In this document: positions 7,388-15,980 of the stretch, one piece after another
Layout of the letters: each line of letters starts with the position of its first letter
Numbering within the stretch: position 1 is the stretch's first letter
Assembly: GCA_023412665.1 (NCBI GenBank)
Contig: JAEZCA010000007.1
Location: forward strand, 1-21,946
Direction: 5' to 3'
Origin: Bacillota bacterium
GTDB taxonomy: Bacteria; Bacillota; Clostridia; Acetivibrionales; DTU013
DNA: 21,946 nt
Notes under the pieces: model-generated
Seen by the model: the letters and a program-made list of their open reading frames with translations, nothing else
The model's database searches: none
What the model was told of the DNA's origin: nothing
Translations under genes and position numbers: made by a program

Positions 7388-8854
7388 TTACCTGTCCATA
7401 ACATCATTTATGGTCACCGGAATCGCCAGACCTGCCGAGATATTGGTGCCCTCCGGCAATTCGGCCTTGCGCCCCTCCACCAGGATATTGATTTTTCTGA
7501 TGCTGTCACACTGCCTCAAAGTATAGGCAAGCTGTTTTAATATGCTCTCTTCCCTTGCATTGCCCCCGTAGCTGAGAAACTCCCTGCTGAAATCCAGTGT
7601 GATTACATCACCCTGCACATAGCTGCTGATAAGGCTCGCGCCCTCGGGCATCTCGGAGTACATGCCTCCCTCGGGATCAGCGGCAAGCAGCTGCTTTACA
7701 AGTGTTTCCGGCATTACGCCGATACCGCCCTCGCTATCTGTCACAGATGCGGGGACAGGATATGTAAAGCCTGTATTAGCCATTTTCATAAAATAAATGT
7801 CTAGCTTTTCCTTTCCTGCAGCTAAAAGGCCCGGGTCGGCATTGATCATGACATCTTCCCTTCCAAGGGGTTCGGCAAGATCGGTCCCGTATTTTAGAAT
7901 TCCCTGAGGGTAGCCGTTTATCATGATCCTGACCTTTTGTATGGTATCGAACTCAGTCAGCGTGTAAACAATGGATGCTATAATATTCCGCTCTGAATAA
8001 GCGGTTCCGTAGTTGAGCAAATATTTGTTGAAGTCAATCGTCGCTATGCCGTCCTTGATATCTATTCCCAATATTTCTGTATACTCGGGCAATATCGGAT
8101 AAACACCGTAATAAACCGTTTCCTCCCGTGTCAGGGGGCTATCGATGGCAAGGCTGACTGCCGCTCTTGCAATGCCGAGCTGGGACTGGATCCATCTGGT
8201 CATTGGAACCACGCAGCCATCCTTATCCTGATAATATACAGTGACAGGCCGCCTTGGTTCAGCAAACGTACTGCCGGTACGATTGCTCTCAGCTGCCAGA
8301 ACTCCTGTAGCTGATGTCGTTGATCCAGTGCTGCCTGTTTGTGTCTCGTATCCCTCTGCGCTGGAGGAGGCATCCTCCAAAGAGGTATCAATTATAGGCT
8401 TATTGTCAAGCACTCCTCCAGCCGGGTTAATGTTGCCGGCAGTTCCGTCTCCATCTCCCGTATACAGTGAATCTGCAGGTTCACCGTTATTGCTGACCAT
8501 GTTTCCGGCAGAATTGTTATCTGCACCAGCTCCATTTACAGTATCGGACATGCCTGCAGCGTTTTCTGCGGTGTTGCTGCCGGAGCCATAAGCATCACCT
8601 GCGGCTGTGCTTCCTGCGGTGGAACCATCAGTTGCAGCTCCTGCTGAACCTGCTGTGATGCCGTCATCCGCCTGATTGTCCGATCCCAAAACACCTGTCC
8701 CGGTTTTGTCCTGTTCATCGTCAAGTCTTACCATACCACCGTCTTTTACATTTGCCGACGGTTCATCCGATCCGCCGATGAACGGTATTTTGCACCCTGA
8801 TAATACCAATGCCATTATCATAATGACAGACAAAAAAACTAAAACCCTTTTCAT
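7388..8854 (-). CDS. GerM-like lipoprotein with two GerMN domains
   Basis: The signal peptide ends in the lipobox V-L-S-G-C21, so the protein is predicted to be a membrane-anchored lipoprotein. Residues about 30-200 form a Gly/Ser/Ala/Asn/Thr-rich low-complexity linker. Then come two related domains of about 120-130 aa. The first starts V-T-V-Y-Y and contains G-I-A-T-I-D-F-N; the second starts L-D-I-Y-F and contains G-D-V-I-T-L-D-F-S. Both have an S-x-x-x-Q/I-x-x-Y-T-L-T/R helix, as in GerMN (sporulation/germination) domains. In Bacillus subtilis GerM is needed for normal sporulation and germination; this role is inferred here. RBS GGGAGG precedes the ATG. Downstream of the amidase gene with an 80-nt gap and no terminator, so probably co-transcribed. 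Confidence 0.88.
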   Translation of the reverse strand: MKRVLVFLSVIMIMALVLSGCKIPFIGGSDEPSANVKDGGMVRLDDEQDKTGTGVLGSDNQADDGITAGSAGAATDGSTAGSTAAGDAYGSGSNTAENAAGMSDTVNGAGADNNSAGNMVSNNGEPADSLYTGDGDGTAGNINPAGGVLDNKPIIDTSLEDASSSAEGYETQTGSTGSTTSATGVLAAESNRTGSTFAEPRRPVTVYYQDKDGCVVPMTRWIQSQLGIARAAVSLAIDSPLTREETVYYGVYPILPEYTEILGIDIKDGIATIDFNKYLLNYGTAYSERNIIASIVYTLTEFDTIQKVRIMINGYPQGILKYGTDLAEPLGREDVMINADPGLLAAGKEKLDIYFMKMANTGFTYPVPASVTDSEGGIGVMPETLVKQLLAADPEGGMYSEMPEGASLISSYVQGDVITLDFSREFLSYGGNAREESILKQLAYTLRQCDSIRKINILVEGRKAELPEGTNISAGLAIPVTINDVMDR

Positions 8855-8934
8855 ATCGTACCTCCCGATAAATCATATCATGGAGATTATGGACAACTTC
8901 AAAAGGTTTTAGTATTTCCCACCTGATTTACTGC

Positions 8935-10638
8935 TTATTTGATCTGTTTCAATGCTTTCAATACAGAGTCGCTGAGGGACTGGGCAGCTTTTTGCCTGAA
9001 GGCTTCACTGGAAAGGCGGTTCCGGTCCGCAGCATTTGTTAAAAACGCTACCTCCGCAAGCGCTGCGGGCATATTGGTCTCTCTCAATACAATGAGATCC
9101 GGCCTTGTCCTCAGGCCCCTATCTGTTGTCTTCAGCGCTGCCAGCATGCCGTTCTGCACGATTTGTGCAAAATCCCTGCCGGTAAAACCGGATTTATTTG
9201 TCGGATAAAAAAGAGTCATTGTCCCGTCTGTCTTTTTGGATTTTGTACCATTAATGTGGATGCTGAGGTACAGCTTGGCGCGGAGCGCATTGGCTATGTA
9301 CACGCGCTCATAATTGTCCACATTGGAATCGTCAGACCTCAGCATATACACATCTGCTCCCTTTTCCCTCAGCAGCGATTCCATGCGTTTGGCGATATCA
9401 AGATTGAGGTTCTTCTCGATCAGCTCTCCATAGGCCGTTCCTGTAGCGGAACCGCCATGGCCGGCGTCTATCACCACCACCTTGCGGTCGGAAGCTGCAG
9501 GCTTGACTACGGTTATTGCAGTGTCTCCCGATTCACGGGTAAAAACGACATAGTTATTCTCTGTATCACCGGTAAAAACGAGCGAAGTCGTTCCGTTATC
9601 ATTTTTTCTCACTTCAAGGGACTTGATATATTCATCGCCTATATCCAGAATGCCTTCATTAATATCTGCATTCTTGGATGGAAATGTGATCGTATAGACA
9701 TGTCCCGTCCTGTCTCTGGAGTAGGTATAAAGCGGCTTCAGATCCTTAGTCCCGGTGGTCAGTGACGCATTCCTGATGAGAAAATGCACTCTGTCATAAT
9801 TATTGTAGTACCTGATGTTTTTATAGGATGGCCATTCAAAACTCAGCACCAGGCCTTCGTCAGTTTCACGGGTGCTGTACTGGAACTGGGCTGTGAGACC
9901 GATAGTGATAACGGCGCCTGATCTGCCAGCTTTTTGATAGTTTACATAACTGACCCTGTCGCCGCCGGCCTCAAGCAACTTGCCGGTTCCAAAGATACCC
10001 GCGTCCGGGATCGTGATAACCAATGCTTCGGGATCAGTACGTCTGGATATGCTATAGTTTTCAAACCTGCCAAGGTCCATCGTTACGGCTTCATTGGCCC
10101 CGCCCCCAGTAAACCTTATGCTGCCGCTCTTACCAAGTACTATGGCATTATTGCTTTTTATTTCTGACACTGTTCTTTCTTTGCATATATAAACTGTGAG
10201 CCCGGTTTCATTTTCTTCTACAGAGTAATCATAGCCTGACTTTACGTCAACCACTGTTCTTGCTGTATCTGCGGTAAACTGAGAATACCTGATTCCGTTA
10301 ACAAATTTACCGGAAGCCTGAATTGAGCCTTGTCCACCGGACACCTCGGCATTTTCGAGATCAATGACTATTCTGTCGGGATTGGTTAATATTTCAGAAC
10401 TGTAGTTGGAATATCCTTTTGCTTTTATATGTATCTCTTCATAAATCTCATCCGAACTATAGATGATTTCTTCCAGCAGACCTTTTTTTTCTTCGCCGTC
10501 CGTCTGAGCCTTTTCATTCTCTGAGGGAGCAGCCTTTGGCAGTGAGCCAGGGTCCGGGATTTTTTCAGCAAAGATGATACTTCCCGATGAGGATATAATG
10601 GAAATAGTTATTAAAAATGCTGCAAAGATTTTTTTCAT
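8935..10638 (-). CDS. Secreted N-acetylmuramoyl-L-alanine amidase with AMIN domains (Amidase_3)
   Basis: Cleaves the bond between N-acetylmuramic acid and L-alanine in peptidoglycan outside the membrane. The ATG at 10638 is chosen: it starts a classical signal peptide (MKKIFAAFLITISII..., ending near FAEK) with GGGG upstream. An AMIN-type beta-rich domain (about 60-155) is followed by one or two similar modules to about 385; AMIN domains typically bind the cell wall or envelope. The C-terminal Amidase_3 domain shows VVIDAGHGG (Zn His), a Glu ligand in LIEKNLNLD, SIHING (Zn His) and catalytic Glu in AEVAFLTN. At 567 aa it is complete. It leads the amidase, gerM-like, rdgB, yfcE group. No clear promoter was recognised upstream. 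Confidence 0.92.
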   Translation of the reverse strand: MKKIFAAFLITISIISSSGSIIFAEKIPDPGSLPKAAPSENEKAQTDGEEKKGLLEEIIYSSDEIYEEIHIKAKGYSNYSSEILTNPDRIVIDLENAEVSGGQGSIQASGKFVNGIRYSQFTADTARTVVDVKSGYDYSVEENETGLTVYICKERTVSEIKSNNAIVLGKSGSIRFTGGGANEAVTMDLGRFENYSISRRTDPEALVITIPDAGIFGTGKLLEAGGDRVSYVNYQKAGRSGAVITIGLTAQFQYSTRETDEGLVLSFEWPSYKNIRYYNNYDRVHFLIRNASLTTGTKDLKPLYTYSRDRTGHVYTITFPSKNADINEGILDIGDEYIKSLEVRKNDNGTTSLVFTGDTENNYVVFTRESGDTAITVVKPAASDRKVVVIDAGHGGSATGTAYGELIEKNLNLDIAKRMESLLREKGADVYMLRSDDSNVDNYERVYIANALRAKLYLSIHINGTKSKKTDGTMTLFYPTNKSGFTGRDFAQIVQNGMLAALKTTDRGLRTRPDLIVLRETNMPAALAEVAFLTNAADRNRLSSEAFRQKAAQSLSDSVLKALKQIK

Positions 10639-10785
10639 TATGACACCCCGCCGATTTTGTCTTGTGTTATGAGGCTTGATTTGTGATATCAGACATTGAT
10701 GCATATCTATATTCAGAATAACACACAATTCGACAGCATCAGCGATTTTGACATATCATTAATAATAATTTAACCCAACTGTAAC

Positions 10786-10820
10786 AAAAAAGCCCTGCAT
10801 CCGTTTAGATGCAAGGCTTT
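10786..10820 (-). terminator. Rho-independent terminator after ruvB
   Basis: A 13-bp stem with one G-U pair (10808-10820 with 10789-10801), a 6-nt loop and a T-run on the minus strand, beginning 5 nt after the ruvB stop. This is a strong, textbook end to the ruvCAB unit. Confidence 0.92.
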
Positions 10821-10825
10821 GCGTT

Positions 10826-11857
10826 CTATGGCATTTCCATTTCTTCCTGTTGGTACCAGTCGGTCTTCGTTTTTATACCGAGGTGCTCATATGCAAGCCG
10901 GGTGGTCATCCTTCCTCTTGGCGTCTTGTTTATAAAGCCGAGCTGGAGCAGATATGGTTCATATACATCCTCAATTGTATCGGGTTCCTCTCCTATACAG
11001 GCTGCTAGTGTATCCAGACCCACCGGTCCTCCCCCGAACTTCTCAATAATGCTTGTGAGCATGTTCCTGTCCGTACAGTCAAGACCTATGGCATCGATTT
11101 CCAGGGCATTTAGTGCCATCGCTGCCACATCCTTGTCGATGATGCCTTCAGCCCTGACCTGGGCAAAGTCGCGAACTCTCTTGAGAAGCCTGTTTGCTAT
11201 CCTTGGAGTTCCACGGGATCTTCTTGCAATCTCGCTGGCGCCTTTGTCATCTATTGCAATATTAAGTATTGCGGCAGAACGTTTTACTATCAGCGACAGC
11301 TCTTCATTTGTGTACATCTCAAGCCGGTTGATGACGCCAAACCTGTCACGAAGCGGTGAAGTCAGCAGTCCTGCTCTGGTGGTGGCACCTACCAAAGTGA
11401 ATTTTGGCAGATCCAGCCTGATGGATCGGGCACTGGGTCCCTTTCCGATTATGATGTCAAGCGCATAATCCTCCATGGCAGGGTACAGAATTTCCTCAAC
11501 ACTCCTGTTGAGGCGGTGTATTTCATCTATAAACAGCACGTCGAAGCTGCCAAGGTTGGTCAATATCGCCGCCAGGTCACCCGGTTTTTCAATAGCAGGA
11601 CCGGAGGTTATCCGAAGGCTCACTCCAAGCTCCGAGGCGATGATCCCCGCCAGTGTTGTCTTTCCGAGCCCGGGCGGCCCGTAAAGCAATACATGGTCCA
11701 GGGCTTCCTTCCTTCTCTTTGCGGCTTCTATAAATACGCTCAGATTTTCCTTTACCTTTTTCTGCCCGATATACTCATTGATTCTTCTCGGACGCAGACT
11801 CGTCTCATCGATATCCTCTCCGACCGCATTAGTATCTATAAGTCTTTCTTCATCCAT
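10826..11857 (-). CDS. ruvB: Holliday junction branch migration ATPase RuvB
   Basis: The hexameric AAA+ motor that, with RuvA, drives branch migration of Holliday junctions in recombinational repair. Seen: Walker A GPPGLGKT (60-67), Walker B DEIH (111-114), sensor GATTR (157-161), LRDRFG with the arginine finger (about 169-174), RGTPRIANRLLKRVRDFAQV, and a C-terminal winged-helix region with FGGGPVGLDTLA and TPRGRMTT. The 343-aa length is normal. GGGGG lies upstream of the ATG. It lies 27 nt after ruvA and ends at a strong terminator. Confidence 0.98.
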   Translation of the reverse strand: MDEERLIDTNAVGEDIDETSLRPRRINEYIGQKKVKENLSVFIEAAKRRKEALDHVLLYGPPGLGKTTLAGIIASELGVSLRITSGPAIEKPGDLAAILTNLGSFDVLFIDEIHRLNRSVEEILYPAMEDYALDIIIGKGPSARSIRLDLPKFTLVGATTRAGLLTSPLRDRFGVINRLEMYTNEELSLIVKRSAAILNIAIDDKGASEIARRSRGTPRIANRLLKRVRDFAQVRAEGIIDKDVAAMALNALEIDAIGLDCTDRNMLTSIIEKFGGGPVGLDTLAACIGEEPDTIEDVYEPYLLQLGFINKTPRGRMTTRLAYEHLGIKTKTDWYQQEEMEMP

Positions 11858-11884
11858 GTGACTTTCCCCCGCAATGCTCTGATC

Positions 11885-12490
11885 TTATCTGACAAGGCCC
11901 TTTAGTGCATTCTTTATAATGGACTCAAGGTCCAGCTCATCTGAAAATACGGAAGCTACAGCCCTGCTTGCTTCAATATGTGAATACCCCAGCACCATCA
12001 GGGCGCTGACAGCTTCGGACAGCTTTGAACCCTCCTGCGCCGCAGCCGGTATATCCATGGCTGCGCCTGTGTTCAGTGCCAGCTGTTCCTTCTTGATCTT
12101 GTCCTTGAGCTCGAGTATGATCCTCTGTGCCATTTTTGCACCAACGCCTGGCGCCCTTGTCAGTGTTTTTGTATCATCGGTGATGACAGCCAGTCCAAAC
12201 TTGGAAGGTGAAACCGATGACAGCAGAGACAGTGCGACCTTTGGTCCCACTCCCGAAACAGTCAGCAGCAGTTCGAAGGTGCTCAGCTCTTCATGTGTCG
12301 CAAAGCCAAACAGGCTCATGACATCCTCACGGACGTACAAATGTGTGAATACCTTGAAATCATGGCCGGGCTGGCCTGCTGCTTCAAGGGTTGTCAGCGA
12401 TGTGGATATCTTGTACCCAATGCCCCCTGCCTCCAGAATTATGTAATCATTTCCCCTTGCTTCAAGCTTTCCTTTAATATATGCGTACAT
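11885..12490 (-). CDS. ruvA: Holliday junction DNA-binding protein RuvA
   Basis: Tetrameric Holliday-junction-binding partner of RuvB. The ATG at 12490 (MYAYIKGKLEARG) is chosen because GGGAGG lies 6 nt upstream and it aligns with the family's usual beginning; a longer frame to 12538 is not needed. Domain I (OB fold, about 1-65), the helix-hairpin-helix region with LLTVSGVGPKVALSLLS and APGVGAKMAQRIILELK, and a C-terminal three-helix domain (about 150-201) that contacts RuvB follow in order. The 201-aa length is normal. The 88 nt before it, after ruvC, contain no recognisable gene. Confidence 0.97.
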   Translation of the reverse strand: MYAYIKGKLEARGNDYIILEAGGIGYKISTSLTTLEAAGQPGHDFKVFTHLYVREDVMSLFGFATHEELSTFELLLTVSGVGPKVALSLLSSVSPSKFGLAVITDDTKTLTRAPGVGAKMAQRIILELKDKIKKEQLALNTGAAMDIPAAAQEGSKLSEAVSALMVLGYSHIEASRAVASVFSDELDLESIIKNALKGLVR

Positions 12491-12578
12491 TGAGTTCCTC
12501 CCGGAATTCATTATCGATGCTAAAGAAATACCTGCCATTCATTATCCCGGGCCCTTTGCCCAAGCCCTTGCCCGCGGC

Positions 12579-13070
12579 CTACCTGAGTCCGATGGCCGAA
12601 AGCTTGCAGGAGTGGCAGTGGCAGACAGCGATGGCCAGCGCGTCGGCAACATCATCGGGCTTTGGTATTTCAGGCAGATTCAGTATTGCCTTTACCATCT
12701 GCTGGACCTGCTTTTTTTCAGCCCTTCCGTAGCCAACCACCGACTGCTTTACCTGCAGCGGTGTGTATTCAAAGACCTCGATCCCGGCTCTGGCCGCGGC
12801 AGCCATGGCAACCCCCCTGCCGTGGGCGGCCATTATTGCCGTCTTGATATTTGTATTGAAAAACAGCTCCTCAATAGAAACGGCGTCCGGCTTGAACCTG
12901 TCTATTATCATGCTTATCTCCCGATCCAGCTTTAAGAGCCTGTGAGCAAAGGGCTCCCCGGCTTTAGTCAGGATCGCGCCGTATTCTATGGGCGAAAATT
13001 TGTTCCCCTCATATTTTACTATACCATAACCTGTGATTGCAAATCCAGGGTCAACCCCCATAACGAGCAT
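12579..13070 (-). CDS. ruvC: Holliday junction resolvase RuvC
   Basis: Dimeric endonuclease that cuts Holliday junctions symmetrically. Start at ATG 13070 with AGGAG 7 nt upstream, giving MLVMGVDPGFAITGYG at the N-terminus. Acidic catalytic residues are visible in GVDPG (Asp7), IEELFF (Glu) and DDVADALAIA (two Asp). The TPLQVKQSVVGYG DNA-contact segment is present. At 163 aa it is a normal length. First gene of ruvC-ruvA-ruvB, divergent from argG, with overlapping promoters and ArgR-box-like sites just upstream. Confidence 0.97.
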   Translation of the reverse strand: MLVMGVDPGFAITGYGIVKYEGNKFSPIEYGAILTKAGEPFAHRLLKLDREISMIIDRFKPDAVSIEELFFNTNIKTAIMAAHGRGVAMAAAARAGIEVFEYTPLQVKQSVVGYGRAEKKQVQQMVKAILNLPEIPKPDDVADALAIAVCHCHSCKLSAIGLR

Positions 13071-13102
13071 ATGAAAACTCCTGTGAATTTTTATAAATAT
13101 TA

Positions 13103-13131
13103 TTGCATAATTATACACTGTGTTGTATAAT
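13103..13131 (+). promoter_or_regulatory. Candidate argG promoter
   Basis: TTGCAT (13103-13108), a 17-nt spacer and a perfect TATAAT (13126-13131). The leader to the argG ATG is then about 118 nt. It overlaps the ruvC promoter on the other strand completely and carries the ARG-box candidates. Confidence 0.5.
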
Positions 13132-13138
13132 CATTCTA
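13110..13138 (-). promoter_or_regulatory. Candidate ruvC promoter
   Basis: On the minus strand TAGAAT (13138-13133), a 17-nt spacer and a perfect TATAAT (13115-13110), about 40 nt before the ruvC ATG. The -35 is weak. ATTATACA (13110-13117) and TGTATAAT (13124-13131) form a perfect 8-bp inverted repeat that makes the two opposing promoters mirror images. Confidence 0.45.
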
Positions 13139-13186
13139 AATTAATTAAAATAGTGCTGTAAAAGCTGTATAAAGTGGTAAAATGAT

Positions 13187-13222
13187 TATGCGGCATACAG
13201 TCATGCTGCATACATCATACAG
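13187..13222. repeat. Paired small palindromes ATGCNGCATACA in the argG leader
   Basis: TATGC-G-GCATA (13187-13197) and ATGC-T-GCAT (13203-13211) are palindromes, and ATGCNGCATACA repeats at 13188-13199 and 13203-13214 (15-nt period). A partial CATACAG follows at 13216-13222. They lie between the predicted promoter and argG. No known regulator motif recognised. Confidence 0.5.
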
Positions 13223-13255
13223 TTAATATTCTAGCATAGATGTGGAGGAATTGAT

Positions 13256-14467
13256 ATGAGTCAGAAGGAAAAAGTGGTGCTTGCATATTCGGGCGGATTG
13301 GATACATCCATCATCATCCCGTGGCTGAAGGAAAACTACGACTATGAAGTAATTGCAATGGCAGGCGACGTGGGACAGGGCGAAGAGCTGGAACCGCTGA
13401 ATGAAAAAGCCATAAAGACCGGCGCAAGCAAAATATACATCGAGGATCTCAGGGAAGAATTCATCACCGACTTCATATACCCGACAATAAAGGCAAATGC
13501 CGTATACGAGGGCAAGTATCTTCTGGGCACCTCCTTTGCGCGCCCGATCATCGCCAAGAGGCTGGTCGAGATAGCTCTGAAGGAAGGCGCAACAGCCATA
13601 TGCCACGGCGCAACCGGCAAGGGCAACGACCAGGTCAGGTTCGAGCTGACGGTAAAGGCCTTGGCACCGCATCTGAAGATCATAGCCCCCTGGAGGATCT
13701 GGGATATTAAATCAAGAGAAGATGCCATAGATTATGCGACAGCAAGAAATATACCGATACCGGTAACAAAGAAGGACAACTACAGCATGGACAGGAACCT
13801 GTGGCACCTGAGCCATGAGGGCTCCGATCTGGAGGATCCGTGGAACGAGCCTCAGTATGACAAGCTGCTCAAGCTCATGGTATCTCCTGAAAAAGCTCCT
13901 GACAAGCCTACCTATGTCGAGATATACTTTGAAGAGGGTATTCCTAAGAAGGTCAATGGAAAGGAGTACTCACCCATCGAGATGATGGATGTGCTCAATA
14001 AGCTCGGCGGTGAAAACGGTGTCGGCATAATCGACATGGTCGAAAACAGGCTGGTTGGCATGAAGTCAAGGGGCGTCTATGAGACACCAGGCGGAACCAT
14101 ACTTTACGCAGCCCACAGGGAGCTCGAGCTGCTCTGCCTCGATAGAGACACCCTGCATTACAAGGATATCGTAGCTCAGAGATTCGCAGAGCTGGTTTAC
14201 TTCGGCCAGTGGTTCACTCCTCTGAGAGAAGCTCTGTCCGCATTTGTTGACAGTACTCAGAAGACGGTAACAGGCACTGTACGCATGAAGCTGTACAAGG
14301 GCAACTGTATGCCGGCCGGCGCCCAGTCACCTTATTCTCTGTACAGCGAAGAGCTCTCCACCTTCGGAAGAGACGCTGTTTACAACCAGAAGGATGCAGA
14401 AGGCTTCATCAACCTTTTCGGACTGCCGATCAAGGTCAGGGCTCTGATGATGAAGGATAAGAAATAA
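13256..14467 (+). CDS. argG: Argininosuccinate synthase
   Basis: Joins citrulline and aspartate with ATP to give argininosuccinate, the penultimate step of arginine synthesis, in the cytoplasm. Seen: the N-type PP-loop AYSGGLDTS (10-18), AGDVGQGEE, GTSFARPIIAK, CHGATGKGNDQVRFE, DRNLWHLSHEGSDLEDPW and the tetramerisation C-terminus. At 403 aa it is full length. GGAGG lies 7 nt before the ATG. It diverges from ruvC, and the shared region contains ARG-box-like operators consistent with arginine repression. A strong terminator separates it from argH. Confidence 0.98.
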   Translation: MSQKEKVVLAYSGGLDTSIIIPWLKENYDYEVIAMAGDVGQGEELEPLNEKAIKTGASKIYIEDLREEFITDFIYPTIKANAVYEGKYLLGTSFARPIIAKRLVEIALKEGATAICHGATGKGNDQVRFELTVKALAPHLKIIAPWRIWDIKSREDAIDYATARNIPIPVTKKDNYSMDRNLWHLSHEGSDLEDPWNEPQYDKLLKLMVSPEKAPDKPTYVEIYFEEGIPKKVNGKEYSPIEMMDVLNKLGGENGVGIIDMVENRLVGMKSRGVYETPGGTILYAAHRELELLCLDRDTLHYKDIVAQRFAELVYFGQWFTPLREALSAFVDSTQKTVTGTVRMKLYKGNCMPAGAQSPYSLYSEELSTFGRDAVYNQKDAEGFINLFGLPIKVRALMMKDKK

Positions 14468-14488
14468 GCATTGCATAAAGGTACTATC

Positions 14489-14537
14489 AAAGCGAGCCTT
14501 GTCAGAGCTTTCATAGAATGACAGGCTCGCTTTTTTT
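14489..14537 (+). terminator. Strong Rho-independent terminator between argG and argH
   Basis: AAAGCGAGCC(T)TGTCA at 14489-14504 pairs with TGACAGGCTCGCTTT at 14519-14533, a 15-bp stem with one bulge. The loop has 14 nt and a run of seven Ts follows from 14531. It ends argG transcription wholly or in part before argH. Confidence 0.9.
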
Positions 14538-14590
14538 CAAAAGCTGTGCAATAATTGTAAATATATACTACAAAAAAGAGGTAAGATGAT

Positions 14591-15967
14591 ATGAAGCTAT
14601 GGGGAGGCAGATTTGCTGCCGGAACGGATAAATCGGTGGATGACTTCCACTCTTCAATAAGATTCGATTCAAGGATGTACAGACAGGATATAAAGGGAAG
14701 CATGGCTCACGCTGAAATGCTCGGAAGATGCGGCATCATTCCGGAAGCTGACGCCCAGCTCATATGCAGGACCCTTGAGGAGATCCTGAAGGATATCGAA
14801 AACGGACAGGTCCATTTCGAGGTGGATGCAGAGGATATTCATATGAATATCGAGAAGATCCTCATAGAGCGAATCGGCGATACAGGCAAAAGGCTCCACA
14901 CCGGAAGGAGCCGCAATGACCAGGTAGCATTGGATATACGTATGTACCTGAAGGATGAGATCGTCGAAGTAAAGCATATGCTGTCGGAACTGCTGGAAGC
15001 AATTCTGGTGATCTCTGAAAACAACCTGGAAACCATAATGCCCGGCTATACCCATTTGCAAAGAGCACAGCCAATAACACTGGCTCACCACATGATGGCA
15101 TATTTCCAGATGTTCAGGCGCGATATGGAAAGGCTCGGCGACTGCTTCGGAAGAATGGATATCATGCCGCTGGGCTCCGGCGCGCTGGCCGGGACCACCT
15201 ACCCACTGGACAGGGAATTTACAGCAGGTAAGCTTGGTTTTTCAGGTATAACGGAAAACAGTCTGGACGGGGTGAGCGACAGGGATTTTGCCATAGAGCT
15301 TGCCTCATGCCTCTCAATAATAATGATGCATCTGAGCAGATTTTGCGAGGAGCTGATACTGTGGTCCTCCGGAGAGTTTTCCTTCGTTGAGATGGACGAT
15401 GCCTTCAGTACCGGCAGCAGCATAATGCCGCAGAAGAAAAACCCCGATGTGGCGGAACTGGTACGGGGCAAGACAGGCCGTGTCTACGGCTCGCTAATGA
15501 CGCTGCTGACTGTGATGAAAGCTCTTCCGCTGGCATACAACAAGGATATGCAGGAGGACAAGGAAGCAATCTTTGATGCCGTTGACACTGTAAAGGGTTG
15601 TCTCCCTGTATTTGTGAAAATGCTGTCCACGATGAAGATAAGGAAGGAAAATATGTACCGGGCGGCACAGGGCGGCTTCACCAACGCGACAGATATCGCC
15701 GACTATCTTGTGAAGAAGGGTATACCCTTTCGCAGCGCCCATGAGATCATAGGAAAAATGGTATTGTACTGCATTAATAACAACAAGTCCATAGATCATC
15801 TGACTATGGAAGAATTCAAGGAGTTCTCTGCTAATATAGAGGCTGATGTCTATACAGAGATCAGCCTTGAGAAATGCGTCAGCGGACGCAGCCTCCCCGG
15901 CGGCCCCGCCGCAGAAAGCGTTAAGGCCGCTATTGCAAGCGGCCGCAGGTTTCTGAAGAAAATATAG
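14591..15967 (+). CDS. argH: Argininosuccinate lyase
   Basis: Splits argininosuccinate into arginine and fumarate. Seen: MKLWGGRFAAGTDKSVDDF at the N-terminus, HTGRSRNDQVALD, MPGYTHLQRAQP (catalytic His region) and the fumarase/lyase signature GSSIMPQKKNPD with its catalytic Ser, all in the expected order. At 458 aa it is a normal single-function lyase. GAGG lies 9 nt or so before the ATG. It follows argG by 123 nt, but an intervening terminator implies its own promoter or read-through; AT-rich sequence 14538-14590 has no convincing -35/-10 pair. Confidence 0.98.
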   Translation: MKLWGGRFAAGTDKSVDDFHSSIRFDSRMYRQDIKGSMAHAEMLGRCGIIPEADAQLICRTLEEILKDIENGQVHFEVDAEDIHMNIEKILIERIGDTGKRLHTGRSRNDQVALDIRMYLKDEIVEVKHMLSELLEAILVISENNLETIMPGYTHLQRAQPITLAHHMMAYFQMFRRDMERLGDCFGRMDIMPLGSGALAGTTYPLDREFTAGKLGFSGITENSLDGVSDRDFAIELASCLSIIMMHLSRFCEELILWSSGEFSFVEMDDAFSTGSSIMPQKKNPDVAELVRGKTGRVYGSLMTLLTVMKALPLAYNKDMQEDKEAIFDAVDTVKGCLPVFVKMLSTMKIRKENMYRAAQGGFTNATDIADYLVKKGIPFRSAHEIIGKMVLYCINNNKSIDHLTMEEFKEFSANIEADVYTEISLEKCVSGRSLPGGPAAESVKAAIASGRRFLKKI

Positions 15968-15980
15968 CACATGTGACATA

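Larger units (their letters stand above)
13102..13139. promoter_or_regulatory. Two tandem ArgR (ARG) box candidates between ruvC and argG
   Basis: Compared with the E. coli consensus TNTGAATWWWWATTCANW (first T treated as W), 13102-13119 (core TGCATAATTATACA) matches at 16 of 18 positions and 13122-13139 (core TGTATAATCATTCT) at 14 of 18. Centres are 20 bp apart with 2 bp between boxes, as in natural ArgR operators. They cover both predicted -10 elements, so an arginine-bound ArgR/AhrC could block transcription. The matches were counted by eye. Confidence 0.6.

Noticed and set aside
14540..14575. Possible ARG box in the argH leader (TGCAATAATTGTA)
   Set aside because: The palindrome spacing is one base short of the ARG-box pattern and the half-sites do not fit the consensus.
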